From contig NZ_ATUS01000001.1 of the NCBI RefSeq assembly GCF_000420325.1, positions 314,463 to 378,462 on the forward strand: 64,000 bases of DNA, written 5' to 3'. This document shows, piece after piece, positions 1-7,750 of this stretch. The DNA is from Spongiibacter tropicus DSM 19543 (GTDB lineage: Bacteria; Pseudomonadota; Gammaproteobacteria; Pseudomonadales; Spongiibacteraceae). Position numbers and translations under genes: made by a program. The notes beneath the pieces are model-generated. The model made no database searches. It saw nothing but the letters and a program-made list of their open reading frames with translations, and was not told the origin of the DNA. Position 1 is the first letter of the stretch. Each line of letters opens with the position of its first letter.

Positions 1-48
1 TTCGGCTTCGGCTTCGGCTTCGGCTTCGGCTTCGGCTTCGGCTTCGGC
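1..48. repeat. Hexanucleotide microsatellite (TTCGGC on plus, GCCGAA on minus), at least 8 perfect copies
   Basis: Positions 1-48 are eight perfect tandem TTCGGC units that continue to, and probably beyond, the window edge. On the minus strand they are in frame with scpB and encode alternating Ala-Glu. The codons just before them read Glu-Gln-Asp-Thr. Loss or gain of a unit would change the ScpB tail by two residues without a frameshift. Confidence 0.97.
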
Positions 49-648
49 AGTGTCTTGCTCCGCGCCAGCAGACGCAAGCTGATCTTTATCAAATTCCAAT
101 TCGGCGTTCAGCGAATCCAGGTCGGCAATTTCCGCGAGACTGGGCAGCTCATCCAAATTGCTCAGATTGAAGTAGTCCAAAAATTGGCGCGTTGTCGCAT
201 ACATGGCGGGGCGACCCGGCACATCTTTGTGCCCGACGACTCTCACCCATTCGCGTTCCAACAGGGTTTTGACAATATGTGAGCTGACGGCCACCCCACG
301 GATTTCCTCAATATCGCCCCGCGTAATGGGCTGGCGATAAGCAATCAGTGCCAGCGTTTCCAGCAGCGCACGTGAGTAGCGTTGAGGCCGCTCTTCCCAC
401 AGCCGCCCAACCCATGGCGCCAATTCTTCGCGAACCTGGAAACGGTAGCCACTGGCAACAACTTTCAACTGATAGCCCCGCCCTTCGCAGTCGCGCTCGA
501 TTTGCGCCAGCGCGTCGCGGATATCGGCGTTCGCCGGTCGTTCGTCCTCGTCAAACAGCTCACTGAGCTGAGCAATGGTCAGCGGTTTACCCGCGGCCAT
601 CAGGGCACCTTCCAGGATTTTCTGTAATTGCTGTGCGTCGATCATCAT
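1..648 (-). CDS. scpB: ScpB, segregation and condensation protein B (3' end cut by window edge)
   Basis: ScpB is the winged-helix partner that, with the kleisin ScpA, completes the SMC condensin used for chromosome compaction and segregation. I translated the minus strand from the ATG at 648 by hand. It begins MMIDAQQLQKILEGALMAAG and runs open for 216 codons to the window edge. The ALIAYRQPITRGDIEEIRGV stretch is a typical ScpB winged-helix segment. The start overlaps the scpA stop (TGATG-type junction), so the two are translationally coupled. The last visible 16 residues are eight Ala-Glu pairs encoded by a hexanucleotide repeat. The visible length already exceeds the usual 190-200 residues, so the tail is a lineage extension. 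The true stop lies outside the window. Confidence 0.93.
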   Translation of the reverse strand, partial: MMIDAQQLQKILEGALMAAGKPLTIAQLSELFDEDERPANADIRDALAQIERDCEGRGYQLKVVASGYRFQVREELAPWVGRLWEERPQRYSRALLETLALIAYRQPITRGDIEEIRGVAVSSHIVKTLLEREWVRVVGHKDVPGRPAMYATTRQFLDYFNLSNLDELPSLAEIADLDSLNAELEFDKDQLASAGAEQDTAEAEAEAEAEAEAEAE

Positions 649-1535
649 GTGCTTTTGGCTTTCACGTGGATAGGAGCAAAGGGCTCAGACTGCACGATTT
701 CAACGAGCGACTCTTTGATCAATTCCATAATGGCGAGAAAAGTGACGACCACACCGAGCCGCCCCTCTTCGGGTTTAAACAGGGCCACAAAGGGCACGAA
801 CTGATCGCCGCTCAGGCGTGCAAGCACTTCTGACATGCGTTCGCGGGTTGAGAGCTTTTCCCGCTCGACCTGGTGGCTGACATACAGATCTGCCCGGCGC
901 AGCACTTCACTCAATACCAGCATCAGCTCTTTAAGGTCGACATCGGGCTCCTGGCGCACTTGGCGCAGCGGCGGTGGTTCCACATTCACCAGATGCGTCT
1001 CCCGTCCGACACGAGGCAGCTCATCGATATTCTCTGCGGCCTGCTTAAACCGCTCGTACTCCTGCAGACGCTTGATCAGTTGCGCTCTGGGGTCTTCCTC
1101 GTCATCTAGTTCCTCGCTGGAGCGCGGCAGCAGCATACGCGATTTAATCTCCGCCAGCATGGCCGCCATCAACAGATACTCCGACGCCAACTCAAACTGC
1201 ATGGCGTTCATCATATTGACGTACTGCATGTACTGCTCGGTAATTTGCGCGACGTTAATCTCGAGAATATCCAGATTTTGGCGCTTGATCAGATACAACA
1301 GCAGGTCCAGCGGCCCCTCGAAGGCTTCGAGAAAGACTTCCAGCGCCTCAGGGGGGATATAGAGATCTTTCGGCAACTCAGTTAGGGGTTTGCCCTGCAC
1401 AATCGCAAAGGGCATTTCGCCCTGCTGAGGTTGCTGGCGCAGGGCTTTCAGGCTGACGATATCCATCGCCTGCTGTGCGGGCGCAGGACGCGGCGGAACG
1501 TGCAGCGTTTCCGCCACATCTACCTCGCCACTCAT
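645..1535 (-). CDS. scpA: ScpA, segregation and condensation protein A (kleisin)
   Basis: ScpA bridges the SMC heads and binds ScpB in bacterial condensin. The kleisin N-terminal signature FLEAFEGPLDLLLYLIKRQN lies at about residues 68-87, followed by the helical stretch with QYMQYVNMMN and a C-terminal winged helix that contacts the SMC head. From the ATG at 1535 the protein has 296 residues, with about 65 residues before the canonical fold, longer than usual. The frame stays open to a TTG at 1610, 3 nt after the yciO stop, which gives 321 residues. I prefer 1535 because it is an ATG and the extra sequence is unlike the family, but the ATG has only a weak ribosome binding site. It overlaps scpB downstream and sits in a yciO-scpA-scpB transcription unit. 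Confidence 0.93.
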   Translation of the reverse strand: MSGEVDVAETLHVPPRPAPAQQAMDIVSLKALRQQPQQGEMPFAIVQGKPLTELPKDLYIPPEALEVFLEAFEGPLDLLLYLIKRQNLDILEINVAQITEQYMQYVNMMNAMQFELASEYLLMAAMLAEIKSRMLLPRSSEELDDEEDPRAQLIKRLQEYERFKQAAENIDELPRVGRETHLVNVEPPPLRQVRQEPDVDLKELMLVLSEVLRRADLYVSHQVEREKLSTRERMSEVLARLSGDQFVPFVALFKPEEGRLGVVVTFLAIMELIKESLVEIVQSEPFAPIHVKAKST

Positions 1536-1613
1536 AGTATCGCCCTGATCCTGCACGCCTTGTTTCCGTTTTAATCGCCCAAGGGCGCGATTATACGGGG
1601 AAGTCGCCAACGG

Positions 1614-2243
1614 TCACAGCGCTTCCTCAAATTGACTGACATCTCCTAGTCCGCGACGCACAATCACCGGCACATCATCTACCAGATCCACCACTGAAGT
1701 GGCTTCCATTCCGCAATAACCGCCGTCGATGACCAGGTCGAGCTGGCTGCCAAGCGTATCGCGAATATCGTAGGGGTCGGTCATTGGCAGCTCATCGCCG
1801 GGTAGAATCAGGCTGACACTCATCAGCGGCTCACCCAGTTCGGCAAGCAGGTCGAGGCAAATCTGATTATCGGGCACACGCAGGCCGACACTCTTCCGCT
1901 TAGGGTGATGCAGGCGTTTGGGCACTTCCGGGGTAGCCCGCAAAATGAACGTGTAGGGGCCGGGAATCAGATTTTTGAGCAGGCGAAAGGCCGAGTTATC
2001 GACACGGGCATAGTTGCCCAACTCCGACAAGTCTCGACACATCAGGGTGAAATTGTGCTTGTCGTCCAAGCGACGAATACTGCGAATACGCTCAAGTGCT
2101 GCCTTGTCCCCCAGATGACAACCCAGGGCATAGGCCGAATCCGTGGGGTAAGCGATGACGCCTCCCTTGCGCACAATATCAGCGGCCTGCTTGATCAGCC
2201 GGGCCTGGGGGTTTTCCGGGTGAATCTGGAAAAATTGACTCAT
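1614..2243 (-). CDS. yciO: YciO, Sua5/YciO/YrdC family protein
   Basis: This 209-residue protein belongs to the YrdC/Sua5 dsRNA-binding fold family that includes threonylcarbamoyl-AMP synthases. YciO paralogues sit beside trpH/rnm in many gammaproteobacteria; their physiological role is less certain than that of TsaC. Visible family features are the GGVIAYPTDSAYALGC segment near residue 30, the PGPYTFILRA segment, and a C-terminal VPVIVRRGLGDVSQFE. The start at 2243 is chosen because the minus strand carries an AGGAAGGAG ribosome binding site just upstream. A longer frame to 2291 would run into the preceding gene. It lies 11 nt after the PHP-domain gene and 3-78 nt before scpA depending on the scpA start, so all are probably cotranscribed. 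Confidence 0.9.
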   Translation of the reverse strand: MSQFFQIHPENPQARLIKQAADIVRKGGVIAYPTDSAYALGCHLGDKAALERIRSIRRLDDKHNFTLMCRDLSELGNYARVDNSAFRLLKNLIPGPYTFILRATPEVPKRLHHPKRKSVGLRVPDNQICLDLLAELGEPLMSVSLILPGDELPMTDPYDIRDTLGSQLDLVIDGGYCGMEATSVVDLVDDVPVIVRRGLGDVSQFEEAL

Positions 2244-2254
2244 GTAACTCCTTC

Positions 2255-3085
2255 CTATTGCGCCATCCAGCGCTGCCACACGGGGCGACAATTTCCTAAT
2301 ACAGCGCTATCACAGCCGAGATCGGACCACTGACTCAAGTGGTGGAAATCACTGCCCGCAGACGCCTCAAGATCAAAAAAACGACATAACTCTCGCAGGT
2401 AGACCAGCTCTGTTTCAGGCGGCCGCCCGTTGCAAACCTCCAGTCCGTCGCCCTTCAGCTCAGAAAACTCAGCCAACAGTCGTCGCAATTTGGCATTGGT
2501 CATTTTGTAATGCAGTGGGTGCGCGATCACAGCCGCCCCGCCCGCCTCGTGAATCCAGGGAATAATCTTGTCCAGTGAGGGCCACATGGCCTTCACATCG
2601 CCAATTTTCCCCGCGCCGAGATAGCGATCAAAGGCATCATTCATTGAACTGACGACACCGGCATCAACCATCTGCCGGGCAAAATCCGGACGACCAACAG
2701 GACGACTGTCTTTCACTTTATCGCGAATCACCGCCAGCGTGCCGGTAATCCCTTTTTTTGCCAAACGCCGATCGATTTCCTCAGCACGACTGTCGCGCGC
2801 CTCCTGTTGAGAGCGCATCGCCGACGCCAACCCCGGATGCTGCGCATCCATACCCAAGCCCAGCACATGAATATTGACGCCCTGCCAATTGCAGGAAAAT
2901 TCGGCGCCGGTAATCAACCTCAGCGCCGGCTCGCCCAAGCCTTCAAGCTGCGAGAACGCGTCGATGCTGTCGTGGTCAGTAATGGCCAACAGTTCCACCC
3001 CGCGCTCCTGAGCTCGCTGCACCAGCTCCAGCGGACTGAGGCTGCCATCAGAGGCGGTAGTATGGGTGTGCAAATCGACTATCAA
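2255..3085 (-). CDS. rnm: PHP-domain 5'-3' exoribonuclease/phosphoesterase (Rnm/TrpH/YciV family)
   Basis: The 276-residue protein has the metal-binding PHP motifs: DLHTHTTASDGS at residues 4-15, ITDHD near residue 38, an Ala-His-Pro (AVIAHPLHY) in the second half, and SDFH near the C-terminus. Family members are Mn-dependent 5' nucleotidases and exonucleases; E. coli YciV (Rnm, RNase AM) trims the 5' ends of rRNAs. The start codon is TTG at 3085, supported by an AGGAG seven bases upstream; no in-frame ATG would keep the first metal motif. The gene is divergent from the VC0807-family gene at 3216. It heads the operon that continues into yciO, scpA and scpB, an arrangement conserved near trp or yci genes in relatives. 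Confidence 0.92.
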   Translation of the reverse strand: MIVDLHTHTTASDGSLSPLELVQRAQERGVELLAITDHDSIDAFSQLEGLGEPALRLITGAEFSCNWQGVNIHVLGLGMDAQHPGLASAMRSQQEARDSRAEEIDRRLAKKGITGTLAVIRDKVKDSRPVGRPDFARQMVDAGVVSSMNDAFDRYLGAGKIGDVKAMWPSLDKIIPWIHEAGGAAVIAHPLHYKMTNAKLRRLLAEFSELKGDGLEVCNGRPPETELVYLRELCRFFDLEASAGSDFHHLSQWSDLGCDSAVLGNCRPVWQRWMAQ

Positions 3086-3215
3086 GAAAAACTCCTGTCA
3101 TGGACTATTGATGCGAGGGCTCGCCTAGTGATGCCGGAGGAAAATGGTTATAGTGATTGCCGCGCCGACGGCGCCCCGCTTTCCCAAGACCTAAATATTT
3201 GCAGCAGGATTTCTC

Positions 3216-3923
3216 ATGCCTCAGCCGGCCAAGGGCAAACCACGGCATAGTGCCTTTACCAATCTGATTTTCAACATTCTGGTGCCGACGCTGATTTTAA
3301 CCAAGTTCAGCGATGAGGGCTCACTCGGACCACAACTCAGCATTGTCATTGCCCTCGCCTTTCCGCTGAGCTTTGGCACCTGGGACTTTATCCAAACCCG
3401 TCGTGCCAATGTGTTCTCGATTCTCGGCTTTGTCAGCACACTGCTGACAGGCGGCATCAGCCTGTTAGAACTCGACCCTCAGTATATTGCTATCAAGGAA
3501 GCCAGCATCCCGGGGCTCATCGGTTTGGCAACGTTAATCTCACTATACACGCCATACCCCCTTATCAAAACGCTGTTATTCAATGACGAGGTTGTTGACA
3601 CGGAGCGCGTCAACCAAGCGTTGGATGAGCACAATGCTCACGCCAACTTCGAGGTTGCGCTGCGCCGAGCCACATACCTGCTGGCCTTTTCGTTTTTCCT
3701 GTCGGCAACATTGAACTATATCCTTGCCAAGGTACTCCTAGTTAGCCCTCCAGGCACGCCCGAGTACAGCGCCGAGCTGGGCAAAATGACCGGCCTCAGC
3801 TTCCCGGTTATCGCCCTCCCCTGCACGGTGGTGATGATGGCCGCCCTGTTTTATCTCATGCGACGGGTGCGCCAGCTCACGGCACTGGAACTGGAACAGA
3901 TTTTTCGCCTACATCAGGAATAA
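3216..3923 (+). CDS. VC0807 family inner-membrane protein
   Basis: A 235-residue hydrophobic protein with about five to six membrane segments, for example residues 15-30, 40-58, 68-85, 97-113, 150-172 and 195-215. The pattern [19 protein letters not shown] at the start and [21 protein letters not shown] in the middle is what I recall for the VC0807 family, distantly similar to the septation/membrane protein YciB (IspZ). No catalytic motif is visible and no molecular function is established. The start is supported by GCAGGA upstream of the ATG. It is followed after 2 nt by yciI, as in Pseudomonas, and heads the operon that runs to pdxJ. Confidence 0.82.
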   Translation: MPQPAKGKPRHSAFTNLIFNILVPTLILTKFSDEGSLGPQLSIVIALAFPLSFGTWDFIQTRRANVFSILGFVSTLLTGGISLLELDPQYIAIKEASIPGLIGLATLISLYTPYPLIKTLLFNDEVVDTERVNQALDEHNAHANFEVALRRATYLLAFSFFLSATLNYILAKVLLVSPPGTPEYSAELGKMTGLSFPVIALPCTVVMMAALFYLMRRVRQLTALELEQIFRLHQE

Positions 3924-3925
3924 GT

Positions 3926-4225
3926 ATGCTTTACGCCATCATCAGCGAAGATATCGACAACAGCCTCGAAAAACGCTTGGCCGCACGCCCGGCACACTTG
4001 GCTCGACTGGAATCCCTGAAAGACGAGGGCCGCTTGGTTCTGGCCGGCCCACATCCCCATATCGACAGCGAAAACCCCGGCGACGCTGGCTTCAGCGGAA
4101 GCCTGGTGGTAGCCGAATTCAGCAGCCTGCAGGACGCGCAGCAATGGGCCGATGCCGACCCCTATATAGAAGCTGGCGTCTATGCCCACGTCGAGGTAAA
4201 GCCCTTCAAGAAGGTTCTACCCTGA
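3926..4225 (+). CDS. yciI: YciI family protein
   Basis: This 99-residue protein has the ferredoxin-like YciI/DUF1330-related fold: it starts LYAIISEDI, carries the conserved [22 protein letters not shown] segment at about residues 24-45, and ends with the [15 protein letters not shown] strand. The conserved His and Asp of the GPHPHID region line the pocket proposed to be an active site, but no reaction is firmly assigned in most bacteria. It begins 2 nt after the stop of the VC0807-family gene with a GGAATAAG ribosome binding site, so it is the second gene of the plus-strand operon. Length is normal for the family. Confidence 0.93.
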   Translation: MLYAIISEDIDNSLEKRLAARPAHLARLESLKDEGRLVLAGPHPHIDSENPGDAGFSGSLVVAEFSSLQDAQQWADADPYIEAGVYAHVEVKPFKKVLP

Positions 4226-4310
4226 AGTCGGCAAAATTGATCTAATTCAATGGCTGGATTACTCTTGTATGATTAATGCCTTACAGCAATTTATTAAAGT
4301 GGAAATTACT

Positions 4311-4976
4311 GTGAAAAAACCGATGCTCTTCGGCCTGCTGGCAATGCTTTTAGCTGGCGGCGCCTATGCAGAGACTCGCTACATCAGCGATAAAATCTAT
4401 GTGCCGCTGCGTGTGGGCGAAGGCAGCAAATACCGGATCGTCCACCGCGGCCTGCCCAGCGGCACGCCGCTGGACCTGCTGGAGAACAACGAAGACAGTG
4501 GTTACGCCAAAGTCCGCACCCAAGGCGGTGTTGAAGGCTGGCTGCCGTCGCACTACCTGGTCAGCACACCGGTTGCGCGAGACCAACTGAAAGCCGCTGA
4601 AACACAGCTTGCCAAGCTCAGCGAGGCCAACAAATCACTGCGCGACAAGCTCAACAGCAGCACCGAGAGCACCGAGAAATCCTCTGCAATAATCGGGCAG
4701 CTTGAAGAAGAGAATGCCGCGCTTGCCAATGAGCTTGAAGAGCTCAAGCGCATCTCCGCCAACGCCATCAAACTGGATAGCGACAACCGGCGCCTGCTCG
4801 AGAGCAATCAAATGCTGAGCAGCGAAGTCGATGTCTTGAAAACCGACAACGCCCGCCTGCGCGAGAATAAAGAGAACGAATTCTTCCTCAACGGTGCCTT
4901 TGCGGTATTGATCGGTGTAATGATTGCCCTGATCGCTCCGCGCCTGATGCCGAAGCGCCGCTCGGAATGGGTGTAG
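4311..4976 (+). CDS. SH3-domain, coiled-coil, single-pass membrane protein (YgiM-like, TIGR04211 type)
   Basis: From the GTG at 4311 the protein has 221 residues: an N-terminal signal sequence (KKPMLFGLLAMLLAGGAYA, cleavage expected after Ala-Tyr-Ala), a bacterial SH3 domain over about residues 23-90 (YISDKIYVPLRVGEGSKYRI...GWLPSHYLV), a coiled coil of about 90 residues rich in Leu, Glu and Asn, and a C-terminal membrane helix (NGAFAVLIGVMIALIAPRLM) ending in a basic tail. This architecture matches the YgiM/TIGR04211 family. The SH3 domain would face the periplasm and may contact peptidoglycan; function is not established. A longer frame starts at an ATG at 4269, but that would put 14 residues before the signal peptide. 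Its 3' end overlaps the next gene by 10 nt. Confidence 0.85.
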   Translation: MKKPMLFGLLAMLLAGGAYAETRYISDKIYVPLRVGEGSKYRIVHRGLPSGTPLDLLENNEDSGYAKVRTQGGVEGWLPSHYLVSTPVARDQLKAAETQLAKLSEANKSLRDKLNSSTESTEKSSAIIGQLEEENAALANELEELKRISANAIKLDSDNRRLLESNQMLSSEVDVLKTDNARLRENKENEFFLNGAFAVLIGVMIALIAPRLMPKRRSEWV

Positions 4977-5596
4977 TGAACTCCGTCAAACATCGCCCAG
5001 GCCGATTCGCCTGGGTACTGCTCGCACTCACCCTGCTTGCTCCTCACAGCCAGGCCAACGACTCACAAACTGTCAGCAACCCCGTTGCCACGCTGCACAC
5101 CAGCAAGGGGGAGATCGTCATCGAACTGCTCGCTGACAAGGCTCCGATTACCGTTGACAACTTCCTTAATTACGCCAAATCCGGCTTTTACGACGGCACC
5201 ATTTTCCACCGTGTGATGCGCCGATTTGTTGTTCAAGGTGGCGGCTTTACCGTCGATATGGTGGAAAAGCCCAATGGCGAACCTATCGTCAACGAATCCA
5301 AAGCCAGCGGCCTTCGCAATGACCGCTGGACCGTCGCGATGGCTCGCACCGACGATCCCAACAGTGCCCGTTCGCAGTTCTTCATCAACATGCGCATGAA
5401 CCTCTCGCTGGATGCCCGCGCAGGACGCGACGGCTATGCGGTATTTGGCCGAGTCATCGAAGGCCAGCATGTTGCGAGAGATATCAGCAATGTCCGCACT
5501 CATCGCCTTGGCGACTACGACGACGTACCCGTTGAGAACGTATTACTGGAACGCGTGACCATCACTGAGGCAAAAGAGGCTGCCGCCGCACCATGA
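4967..5596 (+). CDS. Periplasmic cyclophilin-type peptidyl-prolyl isomerase (PpiA-like)
   Basis: This 209-residue protein starts with a hydrophobic signal sequence (FAWVLLALTLLAPHSQA, cleavage after about residue 30) followed by a bacterial cyclophilin domain. Catalytic and substrate-site residues are visible: FHRVMRRFVVQGGGF at about residues 79-93 (catalytic Arg in FHRV, QGG), MARTDDPNSARSQFFIN, and the GYAVFGRVIEG segment. It would catalyse cis-trans isomerisation of prolyl bonds in secreted proteins. It overlaps the SH3-protein gene upstream by 10 nt and pdxJ downstream by 4 nt, so translation is likely coupled across all three. A second, cytoplasmic cyclophilin (ppiB) lies at 12117. A lipoprotein cysteine is not seen. 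Confidence 0.92.
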   Translation: MGVVNSVKHRPGRFAWVLLALTLLAPHSQANDSQTVSNPVATLHTSKGEIVIELLADKAPITVDNFLNYAKSGFYDGTIFHRVMRRFVVQGGGFTVDMVEKPNGEPIVNESKASGLRNDRWTVAMARTDDPNSARSQFFINMRMNLSLDARAGRDGYAVFGRVIEGQHVARDISNVRTHRLGDYDDVPVENVLLERVTITEAKEAAAAP

Positions 5597-6351
5597 CAGC
5601 CCTGAGCATCAACCTGAACAAAATTGCCCTGATCCGCAACTCTCGGGACACTGAATACCCCAGCGTTATCGAACATGCCCAGCGCTGCATCGATGCCGGT
5701 GCCGATGGTATAACCGTGCACCCTCGACCGGATCAACGTCACATTCGCGCGGATGACTGTTATGCCCTCGCCGAGATGCTGTCTGTTGAATTCAATATCG
5801 AAGGCAACCCACTCGCGGCACCGATGAAGAGCGACCGCCAGGGCGTCAGTGATTACCCGGGCTTTTTAGAGATTGTCCGCCGTACTCGCCCGGCTCAGTG
5901 CACTCTGGTCCCCGACAACAATAGCCAACTGACTTCGGATCACGGCTTTGACCTGACACGTGACGGTGACATGCTCGCCCCCATTATCGGCGAACTGAAG
6001 TCACTCGGCTGTCGAGTCAGTCTGTTTATGGATCCGATTGAAGAACAGATCCGCCTGGCAAGCGATATCGGCGCCGACCGCATCGAGCTTTATACCGGCC
6101 CCTATGCCGCTGCCTATGGTCGCGCAGAACAACATGAGGTACTCACAAGATTTACCGAGGCCAGCGTAGTTGCTGCCGACTGCGGCCTGGGATTAAATGC
6201 CGGTCACGACCTGAACCTGCACAACCTCGCCACCTTTAAAACTGCCATGCAGGAACTGCTGGAAGTCTCTATTGGGCACGCCTTTACCGTCGATGCAATC
6301 GAACTGGGACTGGATGCCGCCATCAAAGCGTATCTCGCCTGCCTGCGCTGA
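5593..6351 (+). CDS. pdxJ: PdxJ, pyridoxine 5'-phosphate synthase (atypical, Bacteroidetes-like subtype)
   Basis: PdxJ condenses 1-deoxyxylulose 5-phosphate with 3-amino-2-oxopropyl phosphate to form pyridoxine phosphate. The 252-residue protein keeps R45, H50, E70 (NIEGNP) and the LNAGHDLNLHNL loop histidine. The canonical Asp-His of the N-terminal NxDHIATLR motif is Asn-Lys here (SINLNKIALIRN). That variant, together with ITVHPRPDQRHIR and EFNIEGNP, closely resembles PdxJ of Bacteroidetes as I remember it. Its place is also unusual: it is the last gene of an operon with a cyclophilin, not of the era-recO-pdxJ-acpS cluster typical of Gammaproteobacteria. The ATG overlaps the cyclophilin stop by 4 nt. 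It may be a second copy or a transferred replacement. Confidence 0.88.
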   Translation: MTALSINLNKIALIRNSRDTEYPSVIEHAQRCIDAGADGITVHPRPDQRHIRADDCYALAEMLSVEFNIEGNPLAAPMKSDRQGVSDYPGFLEIVRRTRPAQCTLVPDNNSQLTSDHGFDLTRDGDMLAPIIGELKSLGCRVSLFMDPIEEQIRLASDIGADRIELYTGPYAAAYGRAEQHEVLTRFTEASVVAADCGLGLNAGHDLNLHNLATFKTAMQELLEVSIGHAFTVDAIELGLDAAIKAYLACLR

Positions 6352-6441
6352 GCGGGTAAACAGGCGCCAAGCGACCCAAAGAAAAGGCAGCAGACTGCAC
6401 ACGTGCCGAACAGGATTATAAGAAGGGGAAGGAGGAAATAA

Positions 6442-6517
6442 TGGGGTGGCTGACGGGGCTCGAACCCGCGACAACAGGAATCACAATCCTGGACTCTACC
6501 AACTGAGCTACAGCCAC
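6442..6517 (-). tRNA. tRNA-His (GTG anticodon)
   Basis: Read on the minus strand the cloverleaf starts GTGGCTGTAGCTCAGTTGG, has the anticodon loop TTGTGAT, a T arm with GGGTTCGAGCCC, and ends GCCACCCCA with the CCA encoded. A G at 6518 is in place to serve as the extra G-1 that histidyl-tRNA synthetase requires, paired with C73. It is the third of three tRNAs cotranscribed from the promoter at 6763-6791. Confidence 0.97.
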
Positions 6518-6544
6518 CATAGAGTGAGATTTCCCGCAGTTAAA

Positions 6545-6621
<77 letters not shown>

Positions 6622-6647
6622 AACAAGCGCCAATGAGTTACGAGAAA

Positions 6648-6724
6648 TGGTCGGGGTAGAGAGATTCGAACTCCCGACATCCTGCTCCCAAAGCAGGCGC
6701 GCTACCAGACTGCGCTATACCCCG
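6648..6724 (-). tRNA. tRNA-Pro (TGG anticodon)
   Basis: On the minus strand CGGGGTATAGCGCAGTCTGG begins the cloverleaf, the anticodon loop is CTTTGGGAG (anticodon TGG), the T arm is GGGAGTTCGAATCTC, and the 3' end is CCCCGACCA with encoded CCA. It is the promoter-proximal tRNA of the Pro-Arg-His cluster, whose spacers are short (26 and 27 nt). Confidence 0.97.
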
Positions 6725-6762
6725 ATTAACGTGTAACTCATGCCCCGCTACAGGAGCTGCGC

Positions 6763-6791
6763 ATGATACGCAGCCGCCCCAGAGGCGTCAA
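6763..6791 (-). promoter_or_regulatory. Sigma-70 promoter of the tRNA-Pro-Arg-His cluster
   Basis: On the minus strand TTGACG (6791-6786), a 17-nt spacer, and TATCAT (6768-6763) form a strong sigma-70 promoter 39 nt upstream of tRNA-Pro. The bases following the -10 box (GCGCAGC) are GC-rich, like the discriminators of stringently controlled stable-RNA promoters. It lies back to back with folD. Confidence 0.75.
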
Positions 6792-6894
6792 CAAGTTTAG
6801 CAAAAAAAACACGCCCTCTTCCTTGGCCTGTCGATTCACGGCGTGCGACAATAACAGCCTAATTTCAATCATCTTTTTTCGGAGAATGACCGGG

Positions 6895-7740
6895 ATGGCG
6901 GCACAGATTCTGGACGGCAAAGCACTGGCGGCAAGCTGGGAACAACAACTCGCTGAGCGGGTGTCAGTACTCAAGGAAAAGTCCAGCGGCAAAACCCCGA
7001 TTCTCGCCACCATTCTGGTGGGCGACGACCCCGCCTCTGCGACCTATGTAAAGATGAAAGGCAACGCTTGCCGACGCGTCGGCATGGACTCTATGGCGGT
7101 TGAGATGCCATCGAGCACCACGACCGAAGAACTCCTGGCAAAAATCGACGAACTGAACAATGACCCCAACGTTCACGGCATTCTCCTGCAGCACCCAGTA
7201 CCCGCCCAGATTGATGAGCGCGCCTGTTTCGACGCGATTGCCCTGAGCAAAGACGTCGACGGCGTCACCTGCCTCGGCTTTGGTCGCATGGCGATGGGTG
7301 AAGAGGCCTACGGCTGCGCCACGCCCAAGGGCATTATGCGCCTGCTGGAACACTACAACATTGAGATTGAAGGCAAGCATGCTGTTGTCGTTGGCCGCAG
7401 CGCCATCCTTGGCAAGCCGATGGCAATGATGCTGCTCGAAGCCAACGCCACCGTGACCATCTGCCATTCCCGCACACAAAACCTGCCGGAACTGATCAAA
7501 CAGGCCGATATTATTGTGGGCGCAGTGGGCAAGCCGGAATTCATCAAAGCTGACTGGATTAAAGACGGTGCCGTCGTAGTTGACGCTGGCTACCACCCCG
7601 GCGGGGTTGGTGATATCGAATTGGCACCTCTCGCTGAGCGCGTAGCCGCCCTCACCCCGGTACCCGGTGGCGTTGGCCCGATGACCATCAACACCCTGAT
7701 CTTCCAGAGTGTTGAATCCGGCGAAAAAGCCCTGGCCTGA
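6895..7740 (+). CDS. folD: FolD, methylenetetrahydrofolate dehydrogenase/cyclohydrolase (non-canonical subtype)
   Basis: FolD interconverts 5,10-methylene-, methenyl- and 10-formyl-tetrahydrofolate using NADP. The 281-residue protein has the YxxxK catalytic motif (Y51, K55 in [14 protein letters not shown]), the DVDG substrate-site motif, the [14 protein letters not shown] Rossmann segment and the C-terminal [11 protein letters not shown]. It differs from the usual gammaproteobacterial Fol[10 protein letters not shown] replaces GILVQLPLP, and [12 protein letters not shown] replaces the FHPYNVGRL region. It therefore looks like another FolD subfamily. The ATG at 6895 is chosen because GGAG lies 10 nt upstream. 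An upstream in-frame ATG at 6763 would place coding sequence across the tRNA promoter. The acyltransferase gene follows closely. Confidence 0.92.
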   Translation: MAAQILDGKALAASWEQQLAERVSVLKEKSSGKTPILATILVGDDPASATYVKMKGNACRRVGMDSMAVEMPSSTTTEELLAKIDELNNDPNVHGILLQHPVPAQIDERACFDAIALSKDVDGVTCLGFGRMAMGEEAYGCATPKGIMRLLEHYNIEIEGKHAVVVGRSAILGKPMAMMLLEANATVTICHSRTQNLPELIKQADIIVGAVGKPEFIKADWIKDGAVVVDAGYHPGGVGDIELAPLAERVAALTPVPGGVGPMTINTLIFQSVESGEKALA

Positions 7741-7750
7741 GCAACACATC

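Noticed and set aside
1-48. CRISPR-like array at the window start
   Set aside because: The unit is a 6-nt tandem without spacers and is in frame within scpB.
6763-6894. N-terminal extension of FolD from the ATG at 6763
   Set aside because: It would span the tRNA promoter, has no FolD similarity, and a ribosome binding site fits the ATG at 6895.
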